Source of the DNA: Magnetococcales bacterium DCbin2
GTDB taxonomy: Bacteria; Pseudomonadota; Magnetococcia; Magnetococcales; UBA8363
DNA: 35,952 nt
Reading direction: 5' to 3'
Assembly (NCBI GenBank): GCA_002753615.1
Contig: PEAO01000023.1
Coordinates: 1-35,952, forward strand
Numbering within the stretch: the stretch's first letter is position 1; every line of letters begins with the position of its first letter. This document shows positions 7,163-18,818 of this stretch, in pieces. The notes below the pieces were generated by a model, which saw only the letters and a program-made list of their open reading frames with translations, did not search any database and was not told the DNA's origin. The position numbers and the translations under genes are program-made.

Positions 7163-8737
7163 TCACTCCCACTCGATAGTCCCGGGCGGTTTAGAGGTGA
7201 TGTCATAGGTCACCCGATTAATTCCCTGGACCTCGTTGATGATGCGATTGGATATTTTTTTCAACAAGTCCACCGGCATGGGATACCAATCCGCCGTCAT
7301 GTAATCCCGCGTCGCCACCGCCCGCAAGGCGATGACATGCTCATAGGTCCGCCCATCTCCCATGACGCCAACGCTCTTGACCGGCAAAAAAACTGCAAAC
7401 GCCTGGGCAATTTTTTCATAATGGCCCGATTGGTGGAGTTCCTCCATATAAATATGGTCCGCCTGCCGCAACACATCGGCAAATGCTTTCCTGACCTCAC
7501 CCAGAATACGAACACCCAACCCCGGCCCCGGAAAAGGATGACGAAACACCATCTCCCTGGGCAACCCCAGTTCCAGTCCAACCTGGCGTACCTCGTCCTT
7601 GAACAATTCCCGCAACGGCTCCAACAGTTTCAACCCCATCCGTTCCGGCAATCCCCCCACATTATGATGCGACTTGATATTGGTCGCCACACCCGTCTTT
7701 CCCCCAGCCGATTCAATGACATCGGGATAAATCGTCCCCTGAGCCAGCCAGCGAACACCAGGAATCTTCCCCGCCTCCTCCTCAAACACTTCAATGAACG
7801 TATGCCCAATGATACGGCGTTTTTGTTCAGGATCGGTCACCCCCGCCAACCGTCCCAAAAATCGATCCTGGGCCTGAATGTGCAACACCCGGACACCCAT
7901 GTGTTTGGCAAAGGTGGCCATGACCTCCTCCCCCTCGTGCAAACGCAGCAAACCATTATCCACAAACACACAGGTCAACTGTTCCCCCAAAGCCCGATGG
8001 GCCAAGGCCGCCACCACCGAAGAATCCACCCCCCCCGACAGCCCCAAGACCACATGGTCCGAGCCAATCTTGTCACGGATGGCGGCAATCTCATAGTCAA
8101 TAAAACCAGAAGCGGTCCACAAACCATGACCACCACAAACATCCCGCACAAACCGGTTGATCAAAGCCGCCCCATTCTCCGTATGATCCACTTCGGGGTG
8201 AAACTGGACTCCATAAACCTCGCGCGTCGTCGATTCGATGGCAGCAACCAACCCCCCCGCGCTCAACGCCGTCACGACAAATTCTTGGGACACCTCGACC
8301 ACATGATCACCATGGCTCATCCAGACCTGAGGGCCACGATTCTCCTGAAACCAATGGCCAAAAAGCGGCTTTCGATGGGTCTCCTCGCCAGTGGCATGTA
8401 ATTGCGCCGCCCCATACTCACGCTTGTCGGACGCCTGGACCACACCGCCACACGCCCGCGCCAACAGGTGCATCCCATAACAAATCCCCAAAACCGGCAC
8501 CTTGAGTTCAAGAACCGCCTGGCGCAAATCGGGTGCGCCGGTGTCATAGACCGAACGATGCCCGCCGGAAAGGATAATCCCCAAGGGGTTGAATGCGCGG
8601 ATCGCCTGGTCATCCATCGACCAGGGGTGAATTTCACAATAACTCCCGCATTCCCGAACCCGTCGGGCGATGATTTGGGTATATTGCGATCCGTAGTCCA
8701 GAATTAAAAATTTTTCGGCATGTATGGCGTCGGTCAT
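7163..8737 (-). CDS. guaA: GMP synthase (glutamine-hydrolysing)
   Basis: GuaA converts XMP to GMP using ATP and glutamine in the cytosol. The 524-residue protein has an N-terminal class I amidotransferase with nucleophile C86 (GICYGMH), H180 and E182 (FHPEVDH). It then has the ATP-pyrophosphatase P-loop SGGVDSS at 234-240 and the C-terminal dimerisation domain ending in PPGTIEWE. I start at the ATG at 8735-8737: the family begins directly before the [12 protein letters not shown] block. A longer frame reaching 8872 would run back into guaB. It starts 8 bp after the guaB stop, so the two are one operon performing IMP to XMP to GMP. No strong Shine-Dalgarno is visible, consistent with coupling to guaB. 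Length matches the family. Confidence 0.97.
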   Translation of the reverse strand: MTDAIHAEKFLILDYGSQYTQIIARRVRECGSYCEIHPWSMDDQAIRAFNPLGIILSGGHRSVYDTGAPDLRQAVLELKVPVLGICYGMHLLARACGGVVQASDKREYGAAQLHATGEETHRKPLFGHWFQENRGPQVWMSHGDHVVEVSQEFVVTALSAGGLVAAIESTTREVYGVQFHPEVDHTENGAALINRFVRDVCGGHGLWTASGFIDYEIAAIRDKIGSDHVVLGLSGGVDSSVVAALAHRALGEQLTCVFVDNGLLRLHEGEEVMATFAKHMGVRVLHIQAQDRFLGRLAGVTDPEQKRRIIGHTFIEVFEEEAGKIPGVRWLAQGTIYPDVIESAGGKTGVATNIKSHHNVGGLPERMGLKLLEPLRELFKDEVRQVGLELGLPREMVFRHPFPGPGLGVRILGEVRKAFADVLRQADHIYMEELHQSGHYEKIAQAFAVFLPVKSVGVMGDGRTYEHVIALRAVATRDYMTADWYPMPVDLLKKISNRIINEVQGINRVTYDITSKPPGTIEWE

Positions 8738-8745
8738 GGGGGGAT

Positions 8746-10245
<1,500 letters not shown>

Positions 10246-10273
10246 TTAGGGGAGAAAAAATCCCCGGACCTTA

Positions 10274-10548
10274 AAATTATTAAAAGAAAAAAGGGGTCTG
10301 GGGAATTGCCCCCAGGGTTTTGACTTTGTTTTTGAATTGAAACAAAAAGGTTTCCATGCCCTGCTTTTGACTTTGTTTCAATTCAAAACCAAATTCAAAA
10401 ACGGAAAAGGGAGCTTTTTGTTTAAAATCAAAACCCTGGGGGGGAAACCCCCCCCCCCCCTTTTTTTTTTTTAAATTTTTTTTTTAGTTTTTTTTATCCC
10501 CCAATTTTTTTCCCCAAACCCCCCAACCCCTTTTTTCTTTTAATAATT
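10274..10548. repeat. Palindromic intergenic element (copy 2), with garbled homopolymer-rich right arm
   Basis: The left arm (~10274-10330) matches that of the element at 6820, including the hairpin with CCCCCAG. The right arm begins normally near 10428 (AAAATCAAAACCCTGGGGG) and ends normally at 10526-10548 (CCCCTTTTTTCTTTTAATAATT). Between them, about 10441-10525, is almost only runs of C and T, including 13 C followed by 12 T. This fills the ~410-bp gap between guaB and rlmE; no gene is present. The run is likely slippage or a consensus error inside a hairpin. Confidence 0.8.
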
Positions 10549-10618
10549 GAATTCAATTTCAATAACGTCACAGCTCCGACTCTAGCACGGAATCGGCAAA
10601 CGCCCAATAGCCCAAATC

Positions 10619-11269
10619 TCACGGAGCCGCACGAAACCCCACCCCCACCAAATACTGCTCCGCACTCCGATCCCGACTGGCCTGCGGTTTGATCACCTTG
10701 ACCCGATCAAAATCCAAACGGGCACGACGTACCGTTTCATGGAATCCCGGCCCCTGAAACACCTTGACCACCAATGATCCACCCGCCCGCAAAGTCTGAC
10801 GCGCAAAATCATGGGCCGCTTCAGCCAATAACTCACCACGAGTCTGATCCGCCGCCGCAATCCCCGTCATATTGGGTGCCATATCCGACAACACAACATC
10901 CACCGTCCGACGCGGATGAATCGCACGGCCAAGATCCTCCAACGCCGCCTCCCCAAGAAAATCACCCTGAATGAAAAACACCCCCTCCAGCGGCGGCATC
11001 ACCAAAAGATCCATCGCCACCACCCGACCCGAATGACCCACCAGATTGGCCGCAACCTGACACCAACCCCCAGGAGCCGATCCCAAATCCACCACCGTCA
11101 TCCCCGGTGCCAACAACCGCCCGGAACTCCCCACCATGGCATGACCATTCAATTCCAACAGCTTATAGGCAGCCCGAGAACGGTAACCATCACGCCGCGC
11201 CTGAAGAACAAAAGGGTCGCTGTGATGTTCACGCAACCAACGACCACTGGAAGGACGACGTTTGACCAT
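10619..11269 (-). CDS. rlmE: 23S rRNA (uridine-2'-O-)methyltransferase RlmE
   Basis: RlmE (RrmJ/FtsJ) methylates U2552 of 23S rRNA in the late 50S subunit using S-adenosylmethionine. The 216-residue protein has the SAM motif VVDLGSAPGGWCQVA (59-73). All four catalytic residues of the K-D-K-E tetrad are visible: K36 (AAYKLLEL), D129 (VLSDMAPN), K169 (LVVKVFQG) and E204 (RSAEQYLV). It starts 9 bp after the greA stop on the same strand and probably ends the carA-carB-greA-rlmE run. The pairing with greA is an unusual but plausible transcription/ribosome maturation neighbourhood. Confidence 0.95.
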   Translation of the reverse strand: MVKRRPSSGRWLREHHSDPFVLQARRDGYRSRAAYKLLELNGHAMVGSSGRLLAPGMTVVDLGSAPGGWCQVAANLVGHSGRVVAMDLLVMPPLEGVFFIQGDFLGEAALEDLGRAIHPRRTVDVVLSDMAPNMTGIAAADQTRGELLAEAAHDFARQTLRAGGSLVVKVFQGPGFHETVRRARLDFDRVKVIKPQASRDRSAEQYLVGVGFRAAP

Positions 11270-11278
11270 GGTTCATGG

Positions 11279-11755
11279 TCAGCGATAATGAATTTCAATG
11301 ATCTCAAACCGACGTAGACCACCCGGAGCATGAACCTGAACCTGATCCCCCTCCTCCTTGCCAATCATCCCACGCGCCATGGGACTGGTAATGGAAATCA
11401 TCCCCTGGTCCAAATCCGCCTCGTCAACGCCGACAATCTGATAAGTGGCCTCCTCATCCGTTTCGACATCGGCCACCGTGACCGTGGCCCCAAAAACCAC
11501 CTTGCTGGATTGAATCCGAGAGGGATCGATAATTTCAGCCGAAGATAAACTGGTTTCCAACTCCTTGATCCGCCCCTCGTTGAAGGATTGCTGCTCCTTG
11601 GCAGCATGATATTCCGCATTCTCAGACAAATCCCCATGCTCACGCGCCACCGAAATGGCCTCCACAATACGGGGCCTTTCCACCGACTTGAGCCGCTTTA
11701 ACTCCTCTCGAAGTTTTTCCGCGCCAAGCACGGTCATAGGAGTCCTTTGGGACAT
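11279..11755 (-). CDS. greA: Transcription elongation factor GreA
   Basis: GreA rescues backtracked RNA polymerase by stimulating cleavage of the nascent transcript. The 158-residue length is standard. The N-terminal coiled coil carries [17 protein letters not shown] and the tip motif [17 protein letters not shown] with the acidic D-x-x-E pair used for Mg2+ delivery. The C-terminal FKBP-like domain holds [11 protein letters not shown] and [16 protein letters not shown]. It lies 68 bp downstream of carB and 9 bp upstream of rlmE. A small palindrome TTGATGATCAA at 11776-11786 lies just upstream of the start and may be regulatory; this is only a visual observation. Confidence 0.96.
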   Translation of the reverse strand: MSQRTPMTVLGAEKLREELKRLKSVERPRIVEAISVAREHGDLSENAEYHAAKEQQSFNEGRIKELETSLSSAEIIDPSRIQSSKVVFGATVTVADVETDEEATYQIVGVDEADLDQGMISITSPMARGMIGKEEGDQVQVHAPGGLRRFEIIEIHYR

Positions 11756-11823
11756 GATAAACCCACCCTTAACAGTTGATGATCAATGCCAAAAATGATA
11801 CAAACCACCTGCGGCTTGATTGA

Positions 11824-14800
11824 TCAGTGTTGAATTTCCTGATGATAATCCTGGAGAGCCTTGCAACGAAAACCCGATTCCTGAATGGCCGCCATGGCCG
11901 CCACCGCCGCCCGCATCCCGGCAATGGTGGTGAAATAGGGAATCCGCCCCAAAAGGGCACTACGACGCAAGGATAATGAATCGGCAAGGGCCTGTTTACC
12001 CTGGGTGGTATTGAATACCAGCAGAATATCGCCATTTTTCATCATATCCACAATATCGGGTCGCCCTTGGTTGACCTTGTGGATCTTGGTGACTAAAAGC
12101 CCCTCCATACCCAGATAATGCGCCGTACCCTCGGTGGCGCAAATCGTAAATCCCATCTCGACCAATCTTTGCGCCGGTAGAAGAACCGCACTCTTATCCT
12201 CATCCTTGACAGAGATACAAGCCATCCCCCGCACCCCGGCCCCCGGCCTGGGGAGAATGGTCCCCGCACTCTCCTGCGCTTTGGCAAATGCCAGGGCAAA
12301 AGAATCGGCCAATCCCATCACCTCGCCGGTCGATTTCATCTCCGGTCCCAAAACGGTATCCACCCCCGGAAATTTTTCAAAAGGAAACACCGCTTCCTTG
12401 ACCGCGACATGGGTAAATCGCGGCTCCCGCCCCAAACCAATGGCACCCAGGCGTTCCCCCGCCATGATACGCGCCCCAACTTTGGCCAAGGGAACCCCGG
12501 TCGCTTTGGAAACAAACGGTACCGTCCGTGACGCCCGCGGGTTGACCTCCAAAATATAGACCGCCCCCTGGCAAATGGCAAACTGAACGTTCATCAAGCC
12601 AACCACTTTCAAAGCTTTGGCCAAAAGAACCGTCTGTCGTTTAATCTCTTCGATGAGATCTTGACCAATGGAATACGGCGGCAGAGAACAGGCGGAATCC
12701 CCCGAATGAATCCCCGCCTCCTCAATATGCTCCATGACACCACCCACCAAAACATCGTCACCATCGGCGATACAATCGACATCGATTTCAATGGCATCGC
12801 TCAAAAAATGGTCCAACAACACCGGATGATCTGGGGATGCCCGCACGGCGGTGCGCATGTAGCGTTCCAGATCGCTTGCGGCATAAACGATCTCCATGGC
12901 CCTGCCACCCAAAACATAGGAAGGACGGACCACGATAGGATAACCGACCGATGCCGCAATGGCCATCGCCTCGGCCTCAGAACGGGCAATGGCATTTTTC
13001 GGCTGCCTAAGCCCCAACGTCTCCAATAACACCTGAAATCTTTCCCGATCTTCCGCTTGGTCGATGGCATCGGGACTGGTACCAATGATGGGGGCACCCG
13101 CAGCCTCCAAGGATTTGGCCAGTTTCAGAGGTGTCTGACCACCCAACTGGACGATAATCCCCTGGGGACGTTCGATTTCAACAATATTGAGGACATCCTC
13201 CAGGGTCAACGGTTCAAAATAGAGCCGGTCGGAGGTGTCATAGTCGGTGGAAACCGTTTCCGGGTTGCAATTGACCATAATCGTCTCAAACCCCGCCTCC
13301 TTAAGGGCAAACGCGGCATGAACACAGCAATAATCAAACTCAATCCCCTGACCGATGCGATTGGGTCCACCACCCAAGATCATGATTTTGCGGCGGTCGC
13401 TGGGGGCCGCTTCGCATTGCACCTCGTAGGTAGAATACAAATAGGCGGTCTGCGACGAAAATTCAGCCGCGCAGGTATCGACCCGTTTAAATACCGGCTT
13501 CACCCCATGGCTGTGACGTACTGCCCGTATCGAAGCCTCATGCGATCCCATGATGCGCGCCAAAGTGGCATCGGAAAACCCCATCCGTTTCAGTTCCAGC
13601 CAGTTTTCACGAGAAAGATCCTGAGGATTTCTCCCATACAACAACCGCTCTTTTTCGACAATCTGCTGAATCTGGTCCAAAAACCAAGGATCAATCGCCG
13701 TCACCTGGTGTATCCAGGCCAACGAACGGCCACACCGAAACGCATCGGCCACCAGAAGAATGCGATCAGGGCCGGCAAAATGAAGCTGCCGCTCCAAGGC
13801 GGCATCCCGTTCCCCCTGGGAATCATACGGTTGTGCCGCAAAGATGGGATCAAAACCATCCAGCCCCGTCTCCATGGAACGCAAAGCCTTGTGCATGGAT
13901 TCCTTGAAGGTGCGGCCAATGGCCATGGCCTCTCCCACCGATTTCATCTGTGTTGTCAACGTCGCTTCCGCCTGGGGAAATTTTTCAAAGGTAAATCGGG
14001 GAATCTTGGTGACCACATAATCGATGGTGGGTTCAAAGGACGCGGGGGTGACACCCGTGATATCATTCATGATTTCTGGAAGCGTATACCCAACCGCCAG
14101 CTTAGCCGCCACTTTGGCGATGGGAAACCCAGTCGCTTTGGAGGCCAAAGCCGACGAGCGGGAGACCCGTGGATTCATCTCGATGACGACCATGCGGCCA
14201 TTTTCTGGACTGATGGCAAACTGGACATTGGAACCGCCCGTATCCACACCCACCTCCCGAAGAATGGCAATGGAGGCATCCCGCAATTCCTGATATTCCT
14301 TGTCGGTCAACGTCAGTGCCGGTGCCACCGTGATGGAGTCGCCGGTGTGAATCCCCATGGGATCGATATTTTCGATCGAGCAAACGATGATGGCGTTGTC
14401 ATCCCGATCCCGGACGACTTCCATTTCAAATTCTTTCCAGCCGATTAGGGATTCTTCGATCAGCACCTCGCCGGTGGGCGATGCCGCAAGCCCACGGCGG
14501 ACGATGGTTTCGTACTCCTCCATGTTGTAAGCCCCCCCCCCCCCGGTCCCTCCCAGGGTATAACTGGGTCGAATGATCAGAGGGAAAGGGATCTGCTGAT
14601 GGATCCCCAAAGCGTCATCCCAATTATGGGCAAACCCACTCTGGGCCATCTCCAGACCGATTTTGGTCATCGCATTTTTGAATAATTCCCGGTCTTCCGC
14701 TTTGGCGATGGCGTCACGGGAGGCCCCGATCAATTCGCAGCCCAATTTTTCCAAAACACCCAGTTCCGCCAACTTCATAGCCAAGTTCAGGGCCGTCTGC

Positions 14801-15075
14801 CCCCCCATGGTGGGCAACAGGGCATCGGGTCTTTCCTGCTCGATAATGCGGGTGACAACCTCCACCGTCAGCGGCTCGACATAGGTACGATGGGCCAGAT
14901 TGGGATCGGTCATGATGGTGGCGGGATTGGAATTGACCAAAACGACCTGATAGCCCTCTTCGCGCAGGGCCTTGCAGGCTTGCGCCCCAGAGTAGTCAAA
15001 CTCGCAAGCCTGACCGATGACGATCGGCCCAGCACCGATAATAAAGATTTTTTTGATATCGTCCCGTCTTGGCAT
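11824..15075 (-). CDS. carB: Carbamoyl-phosphate synthase large subunit
   Basis: CarB makes carbamoyl phosphate from bicarbonate, ammonia (delivered by CarA) and two ATP, feeding pyrimidine and arginine synthesis. The 1083-residue protein has two homologous synthetase halves. The first begins [24 protein letters not shown] and the second [21 protein letters not shown]. Both have ATP-grasp domains, and a C-terminal MGS-like allosteric domain follows (~residue 940 on). I chose the ATG at 15073-15075 because AGGTGA sits 5 nt upstream and the family begins MPKRxDI. A GTG three codons earlier is possible. It starts 13 bp after the carA stop. The ATP-grasp glycine loop ([10 protein letters not shown]) is encoded by a run of 13 C on the plus strand, a slippage-prone site in a likely essential gene. 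Confidence 0.97.
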   Translation of the reverse strand: MPRRDDIKKIFIIGAGPIVIGQACEFDYSGAQACKALREEGYQVVLVNSNPATIMTDPNLAHRTYVEPLTVEVVTRIIEQERPDALLPTMGGQTALNLAMKLAELGVLEKLGCELIGASRDAIAKAEDRELFKNAMTKIGLEMAQSGFAHNWDDALGIHQQIPFPLIIRPSYTLGGTGGGGAYNMEEYETIVRRGLAASPTGEVLIEESLIGWKEFEMEVVRDRDDNAIIVCSIENIDPMGIHTGDSITVAPALTLTDKEYQELRDASIAILREVGVDTGGSNVQFAISPENGRMVVIEMNPRVSRSSALASKATGFPIAKVAAKLAVGYTLPEIMNDITGVTPASFEPTIDYVVTKIPRFTFEKFPQAEATLTTQMKSVGEAMAIGRTFKESMHKALRSMETGLDGFDPIFAAQPYDSQGERDAALERQLHFAGPDRILLVADAFRCGRSLAWIHQVTAIDPWFLDQIQQIVEKERLLYGRNPQDLSRENWLELKRMGFSDATLARIMGSHEASIRAVRHSHGVKPVFKRVDTCAAEFSSQTAYLYSTYEVQCEAAPSDRRKIMILGGGPNRIGQGIEFDYCCVHAAFALKEAGFETIMVNCNPETVSTDYDTSDRLYFEPLTLEDVLNIVEIERPQGIIVQLGGQTPLKLAKSLEAAGAPIIGTSPDAIDQAEDRERFQVLLETLGLRQPKNAIARSEAEAMAIAASVGYPIVVRPSYVLGGRAMEIVYAASDLERYMRTAVRASPDHPVLLDHFLSDAIEIDVDCIADGDDVLVGGVMEHIEEAGIHSGDSACSLPPYSIGQDLIEEIKRQTVLLAKALKVVGLMNVQFAICQGAVYILEVNPRASRTVPFVSKATGVPLAKVGARIMAGERLGAIGLGREPRFTHVAVKEAVFPFEKFPGVDTVLGPEMKSTGEVMGLADSFALAFAKAQESAGTILPRPGAGVRGMACISVKDEDKSAVLLPAQRLVEMGFTICATEGTAHYLGMEGLLVTKIHKVNQGRPDIVDMMKNGDILLVFNTTQGKQALADSLSLRRSALLGRIPYFTTIAGMRAAVAAMAAIQESGFRCKALQDYHQEIQH
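14532..14544. repeat. Homopolymer of 13 C within carB
   Basis: On the coding strand this is 13 G and encodes the glycine-rich ATP-binding loop. The translated length agrees with other CarB proteins (GGGGAYN where many have GGGIAYN), so the count shown is in frame. A one-base miscount would break the gene. Confidence 0.85.
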
Positions 15076-15088
15076 AGCCGTCACCTGG

Positions 15089-16249
15089 TCATGAATGTTT
15101 GGCGTGACGCATCATCGTCACAAAATCGCCAAAAAGATAATGGGCATCGTGAGGACCGGGGCTGGCTTCGGGGTGATATTGCACCGAAAAGACCGGTAAT
15201 CGATGGTGGGCAATCCCTTCGACACTACCATCAAACAAGGATTCATGGGTTACCGATACCTCCTTGGGCAGTGAATCCCGCGTTACGACAAACCCATGAT
15301 TTTGTGCGGTAATTTCGACAAGACCTGTTCGAATGTTCTTGACCGGATGATTGCCGCCACGGTGACCAAATTTCATTTTGGAGGTACTCGCCCCCAAGGC
15401 CAATGAAAGCATTTGGTGGCCAAGACAAATCCCAAATATCGGGAGACCGGTTTGCAACAGCCGTTCGATCAGACGAATGCCATGTTTGACCGCCTCAGGA
15501 TCTCCCGGTCCATTGGAGAGGAAAAAACCGTCGAAACCGCCATCCAGAAGTTGTCCAGCATCGACGCGGGTCGGCCAAACTTTCAGCACACAACCCGCCG
15601 AGACCAAATTGCGCAATATATTATATTTGACGCCATAATCCACCACCGCCACCTTGCAGGGGGGGAGACCTTCCCCAGTCACCTCACCCCTGGGGTGCCA
15701 AACATTTTTTTTCCATGCTGTCAGACCATCCCGCCAAAGATAGGGGGTTTCACAACTGACCTCACCGGTCAAGTCCATCCCGGCAAGCCCCGGCCATCCC
15801 CTGGCCTTGGCAACCAGGGATGCGGTATCAAAATCGACTGTAGACAGCACGCCGCGCCGCGACCCCTGATCACGCAAAAGCCCCACTAGTTGGCGGGTAT
15901 CGATCCCTTCGATAGCGGGAATTTTATACCGGGCAAGGAATCCGGCCAGATTTTCCTTGGCACGCCAGTTGGAGGGGATACGGGAAGATTCGCGGATAAT
16001 GAACCCTTTAAGCCAGGGGCGACGCGACTCCATATCTTCGGGATTGATCCCGACGTTGCCGATTTGGGGCGCGGTCATGGTGACGATCTGACCCGCATAG
16101 GAGGGATCGCTCATGATCTCCTGATACCCCGTCATCGAGGTGTTGAAACAGACCTCACCGACCTCTTCTCCCGCAGCACCACAGGCCATACCATCGAAAC
16201 GGGTGCCATCATCCAAAACCAAAACCGCTTTATCTACGCCATGGATCAT
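15089..16249 (-). CDS. carA: Carbamoyl-phosphate synthase small (glutaminase) subunit
   Basis: CarA hydrolyses glutamine and channels ammonia to CarB. The 386-residue protein has the CPSase small-chain domain ([13 protein letters not shown] through [23 protein letters not shown]). It then has a class I glutamine amidotransferase with the nucleophile in GICLGHQML, and the catalytic His/Glu in [13 protein letters not shown]. The frame is open to 16417, but the first 56 residues are Trp-rich and unlike the family. I therefore place the start at the ATG at 16247-16249, with GGGTGGG about 5 nt upstream. It heads the carA-carB run; the upstream 400 bp hold a candidate promoter and palindrome. Confidence 0.95.
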   Translation of the reverse strand: MIHGVDKAVLVLDDGTRFDGMACGAAGEEVGEVCFNTSMTGYQEIMSDPSYAGQIVTMTAPQIGNVGINPEDMESRRPWLKGFIIRESSRIPSNWRAKENLAGFLARYKIPAIEGIDTRQLVGLLRDQGSRRGVLSTVDFDTASLVAKARGWPGLAGMDLTGEVSCETPYLWRDGLTAWKKNVWHPRGEVTGEGLPPCKVAVVDYGVKYNILRNLVSAGCVLKVWPTRVDAGQLLDGGFDGFFLSNGPGDPEAVKHGIRLIERLLQTGLPIFGICLGHQMLSLALGASTSKMKFGHRGGNHPVKNIRTGLVEITAQNHGFVVTRDSLPKEVSVTHESLFDGSVEGIAHHRLPVFSVQYHPEASPGPHDAHYLFGDFVTMMRHAKHS

Positions 16250-16653
16250 CGAAGCCCACCCGTTGACCGCCAGTTGAAAGGAACCACCACAGCCTGCTTG
16301 ATCCACCCACGCAAAAGACCAAACAAACCACCCCAACAAATCTAAACCCGTCCGGCCTGTTTGCCAACCAACAAAAAATGTTTGAAAGGCTTCATCGTTG
16401 GTTTCCACTCCCCCCATGAACCCCTGTTTAAGATGCCAGATGGTTTGCTATCCAGCACCATCATCTGCTGACATAGCCAGCGTAACCTCGTAAAATCGCC
16501 ACACGGGGGAAATAGGCTTATGCCAAAGAGGAATCGACCTGTTCAAACAGGCTGGATCAATTTTCAGTCACACGATCGTTTCGTTGTGGATCGTTGGTCC
16601 ATTTATGATACATCCTCAGGGACAACCCGCAGGATTGAACAAGGTGGAAAATC
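16250..16653. other. Divergent intergenic region between carA and the AT-rich island
   Basis: This gap of about 400 bp separates carA (minus) from the small gene at 16654 (plus). The part next to carA translates in frame with carA but does not look like protein of that family. A TATGAT hexamer near 16604-16609 could be a -10 box for the plus-strand genes. No RNA gene was recognised. Confidence 0.5.
16518..16546 (-). promoter_or_regulatory. Candidate carA promoter with palindrome
   Basis: On the minus strand, TTGAAC (16541-16546) and GCATAA (16518-16523) are separated by exactly 17 bp. The -35 box lies inside a perfect inverted repeat CCTGTT-CA-AACAGG (16539-16552), a possible operator. The -10 match is weak, so this is tentative. 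The transcript would have a leader of about 260 nt before carA. Confidence 0.25.
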
Positions 16654-16845
16654 ATGAGTCCAAACAATGAAGAAATCTTGAGCAAACCAGATCTGTTTGA
16701 TTTGGCACTTCCAGCACTCATTCGAGCGCAAAAAAAAGCCTATGAAAGGACCAGACAGTGTGGAGGAACCGTTTGCATCTGGAAAGATGGTAAAATTGCA
16801 GAGGTTGATCCCACCACTCTCCTGGATGATCACCCGCAACCATAA
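16654..16845 (+). CDS. Small conserved-looking protein of unknown function
   Basis: This is a 63-residue protein with a clear Shine-Dalgarno (AAGGTGG) 6 nt before the ATG. The sequence has a helical middle (DLALPALIRAQKKAYERTRQ) and a short strand-like end (TVCIWKDGKIAEVDP). I recall many short bacterial proteins of the form 'ALxALxRAxxxA...WxDGxIxxIxP' with no assigned role, sometimes beside toxin-like genes. It is cytosolic with no membrane segment. It precedes the gene at 16903 by 57 bp on the same strand and may be co-transcribed with it. No function is assigned; an antitoxin-like role is only a guess. Confidence 0.6.
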   Translation: MSPNNEEILSKPDLFDLALPALIRAQKKAYERTRQCGGTVCIWKDGKIAEVDPTTLLDDHPQP

Positions 16846-16902
16846 CAATCACCAAGTTCATGATACTTTAGTGTCTATCACAACCAACCAGGGGATGCCA
16901 AA

Positions 16903-18132
16903 ATGTCTCTTTCGGAAAAGCGGTTACAACAACGGAGAAATAAAAAGAATGCGAAAAAACAATCGCGAAAGAAAAATACTCCAGGAACATTGATGGGTTC
17001 TTACGGCAACATCCATGCCGCTATCAACGCACCTGTTCATGAGTGCCTTGTCAGTGAAACTCTGGATGAGGATGGAATTGGGAGTGTATTTTTCAGCAGA
17101 AAAATGTTGAATGGTGACATTGCATTGGGTTCTTTTCTTATCGATATCTATTGTTTAGGCGTAAAGGATTCTTTTCTTAGAATCATTTCAGAGCATGAAT
17201 ATCAATATGCGATTGAAACGAATCCGCAAAGAATGGAAACGATTCACCCTGCATGTGCCAGGAAACTGATTGAAGGATCGGTTGAATTTGCGCATCAATA
17301 TGGAATTGCTCCGCATAAAGAATATAAAACTGTCAAGTTGATTTTTGGTAATTTTGATCCTGATGCTTGTCCTTCAAGCTATGAATATGGAAAAGACGGT
17401 GAACCATTATTTGTCCCTGGACCCTACGATAACCAAAAGAAAATAAAAGAAATATTTAAAAAAATTGGTTACGACGATCTCAGCGTGTTAAGGGGGGTTT
17501 CTGGTGAGCTATCACCTGAAGATTTGGAGGAATTGGGACCAGATTACGAGTATATTGACATTGAGATAACTGAAGATGCATTGCCCAACAATGAAAGCGA
17601 TAAACTCACGACAGCAGAGCGTGATGAATTAGACGGAATCTATGGTAAATTGACTTCGGGATCTCACGAAGTCATACGAAGATTGCAAGAATTAATCCAG
17701 AAATATCCAGACCTTCCAGTGCTGTATAATTACCTTATTGTTTCATACAGTTATTCAAACAATACAGAAAAGTCTATCGAGACACTTGAAAAATGCATAG
17801 AATTATTCCCCGATTATTTATTTTCAAAAATTGCTCATTGCCATCAAAAAATGGATGAAGGCGATATGGAAATTGTTCCAAAAATTTTTCATGGAAAGTT
17901 TGATCTCTCTTTCCACATCAAGGATAGAAAAACGTACCATATTTCTGAGTTTACAGGCTTTAATGCACTCATGGTTCGTTATTTTAAAATGATCGGAAAA
18001 GAAAGAATTGCAAAAAATTTTCTTGAACTATTAGAAAGAGTTGCTCCAGACCATCCTACCACCCAGAGTGCCAAACACTTTCTCAATCCAGGATTTATCT
18101 ATAAATTTATCAATAAAAATAAAGGTATATGA
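16903..18132 (+). CDS. Unrecognised protein with basic N-terminus and TPR-like C-terminus
   Basis: This is a 409-residue protein. Residues 1-28 are very rich in Lys/Arg (EKRLQQRRNKKNAKKQSRKK). Residues ~30-110 contain a conserved-looking block, APVHECLVSETLDEDGIGSV followed by FLIDIYCLGVKDSF. Residues ~205-235 are acidic. Residues ~245-325 (HEVIRRLQELIQKYPDLPVLYNYLI...SIETLEKCIELFPDYLFSKIA) look like two TPR-type helical repeats. I believe the 'FLxDxxCLGVKD' block occurs in other uncharacterised bacterial proteins but cannot name a family. Codon use is distinctly AT-rich compared with carAB and ugd on either side, suggesting recent acquisition. The start is the ATG at 16903; no strong ribosome site is seen directly before it (GGGGATGCC is nearest). 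It is followed by a short hairpin GAAGC-TTC-GCTTC near 18138-18150. Confidence 0.65.
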   Translation: MSLSEKRLQQRRNKKNAKKQSRKKNTPGTLMGSYGNIHAAINAPVHECLVSETLDEDGIGSVFFSRKMLNGDIALGSFLIDIYCLGVKDSFLRIISEHEYQYAIETNPQRMETIHPACARKLIEGSVEFAHQYGIAPHKEYKTVKLIFGNFDPDACPSSYEYGKDGEPLFVPGPYDNQKKIKEIFKKIGYDDLSVLRGVSGELSPEDLEELGPDYEYIDIEITEDALPNNESDKLTTAERDELDGIYGKLTSGSHEVIRRLQELIQKYPDLPVLYNYLIVSYSYSNNTEKSIETLEKCIELFPDYLFSKIAHCHQKMDEGDMEIVPKIFHGKFDLSFHIKDRKTYHISEFTGFNALMVRYFKMIGKERIAKNFLELLERVAPDHPTTQSAKHFLNPGFIYKFINKNKGI

Positions 18133-18308
18133 AGAAAGAAGCTTCGCTTCAATGTTCTGAGAAATTGACCTTGCAAGGAGGTCCAAACCTTCAATTGGCA
18201 TCGGTCACCATCAACCATTTTGACTCTCCAGGGCACAACCGTGTTGTCACAGACCTCATTTCATGCTACTAAAAATCAGGAATATCCCATTTAAAGAGGA
18301 GAGGTGTC

Positions 18309-18701
18309 ATGTCGTCTGTCGTTCGCAAGGCCATGCTTGGGGCATGGGTTCTTCTGGGGGGTACCCTCGCATGTACCGGGGTAGCCAATGCCGAAAACCG
18401 TGGGCAGTTAAGCTATGCTGAGGATGTTCGTCCCATCCTGCAAATCCGTTGCATGGAATGCCATTCGGGCAATGGTCCCGGGGTCACCTCCAGCGGTTTG
18501 AGCCTGGAGACCTACGAAGGCTTGATGAAAGGGACCCGCTTCGGACCCATCGTCGTCCCCGGCAATGCCATGGTTAGCAATCTCAACGTCCTGGTGGAAG
18601 GACGCGCCGGCATCCGTATGCCCCACGACCGCAAACGGTTGACCTCCTGTGAAACATCGATCCTGCACGATTGGGTCAACCAAGGGGCCAGAAACAACTA
18701 A
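18309..18701 (+). CDS. Exported small c-type cytochrome (Planctomycete cytochrome C-like domain)
   Basis: This 130-residue protein has a signal peptide: the positive start MSSVVRKAM, a hydrophobic core, and a likely cleavage after GVANA near residue 28. The mature part has one haem-binding motif C48-M-E-C51-H52. It then has the pattern SGLSLETYEGLMKG...VPGNAMVSNLNVLVEG...RMPHDRKRLTSCETSILHDWVNQGA, typical of the PSCyt1-type 'haem-containing, P..S.L' domain. The axial methionine may be in IRMPHDRK. It should act in the periplasm as an electron carrier, but no partner oxidase or dehydrogenase is nearby. A strong AAAGAGGAGAGG precedes the ATG. It appears to be a single-gene unit between the AT-rich island and ugd. 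Confidence 0.8.
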   Translation: MSSVVRKAMLGAWVLLGGTLACTGVANAENRGQLSYAEDVRPILQIRCMECHSGNGPGVTSSGLSLETYEGLMKGTRFGPIVVPGNAMVSNLNVLVEGRAGIRMPHDRKRLTSCETSILHDWVNQGARNN

Positions 18702-18818
18702 ACCAATCCATGACGCTTCAGGGCATGGCGTTGGTTTCAGGGCTTGGTGTCCGGTGTGCGGCTGCCGGGGTGCCTCTGGGTTGGTGTGCCTGAAACGACT
18801 CTCCAAGGATGGTGAATC

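Noticed and set aside
6980-8401. 473-residue plus-strand frame opposite guaA
   Set aside because: It is antisense to a clear GMP synthase, with Arg/His/Pro/Gln-rich composition typical of a shadow frame.
13057-14448. 463-residue plus-strand frame opposite carB
   Set aside because: Antisense to carB with no recognisable domain; a shadow of biased codon use.
15089-16417. CarA with 56 extra N-terminal residues
   Set aside because: The extension is Trp-rich and unlike CarA. The ATG at 16249 has a purine-rich site and gives the usual length.
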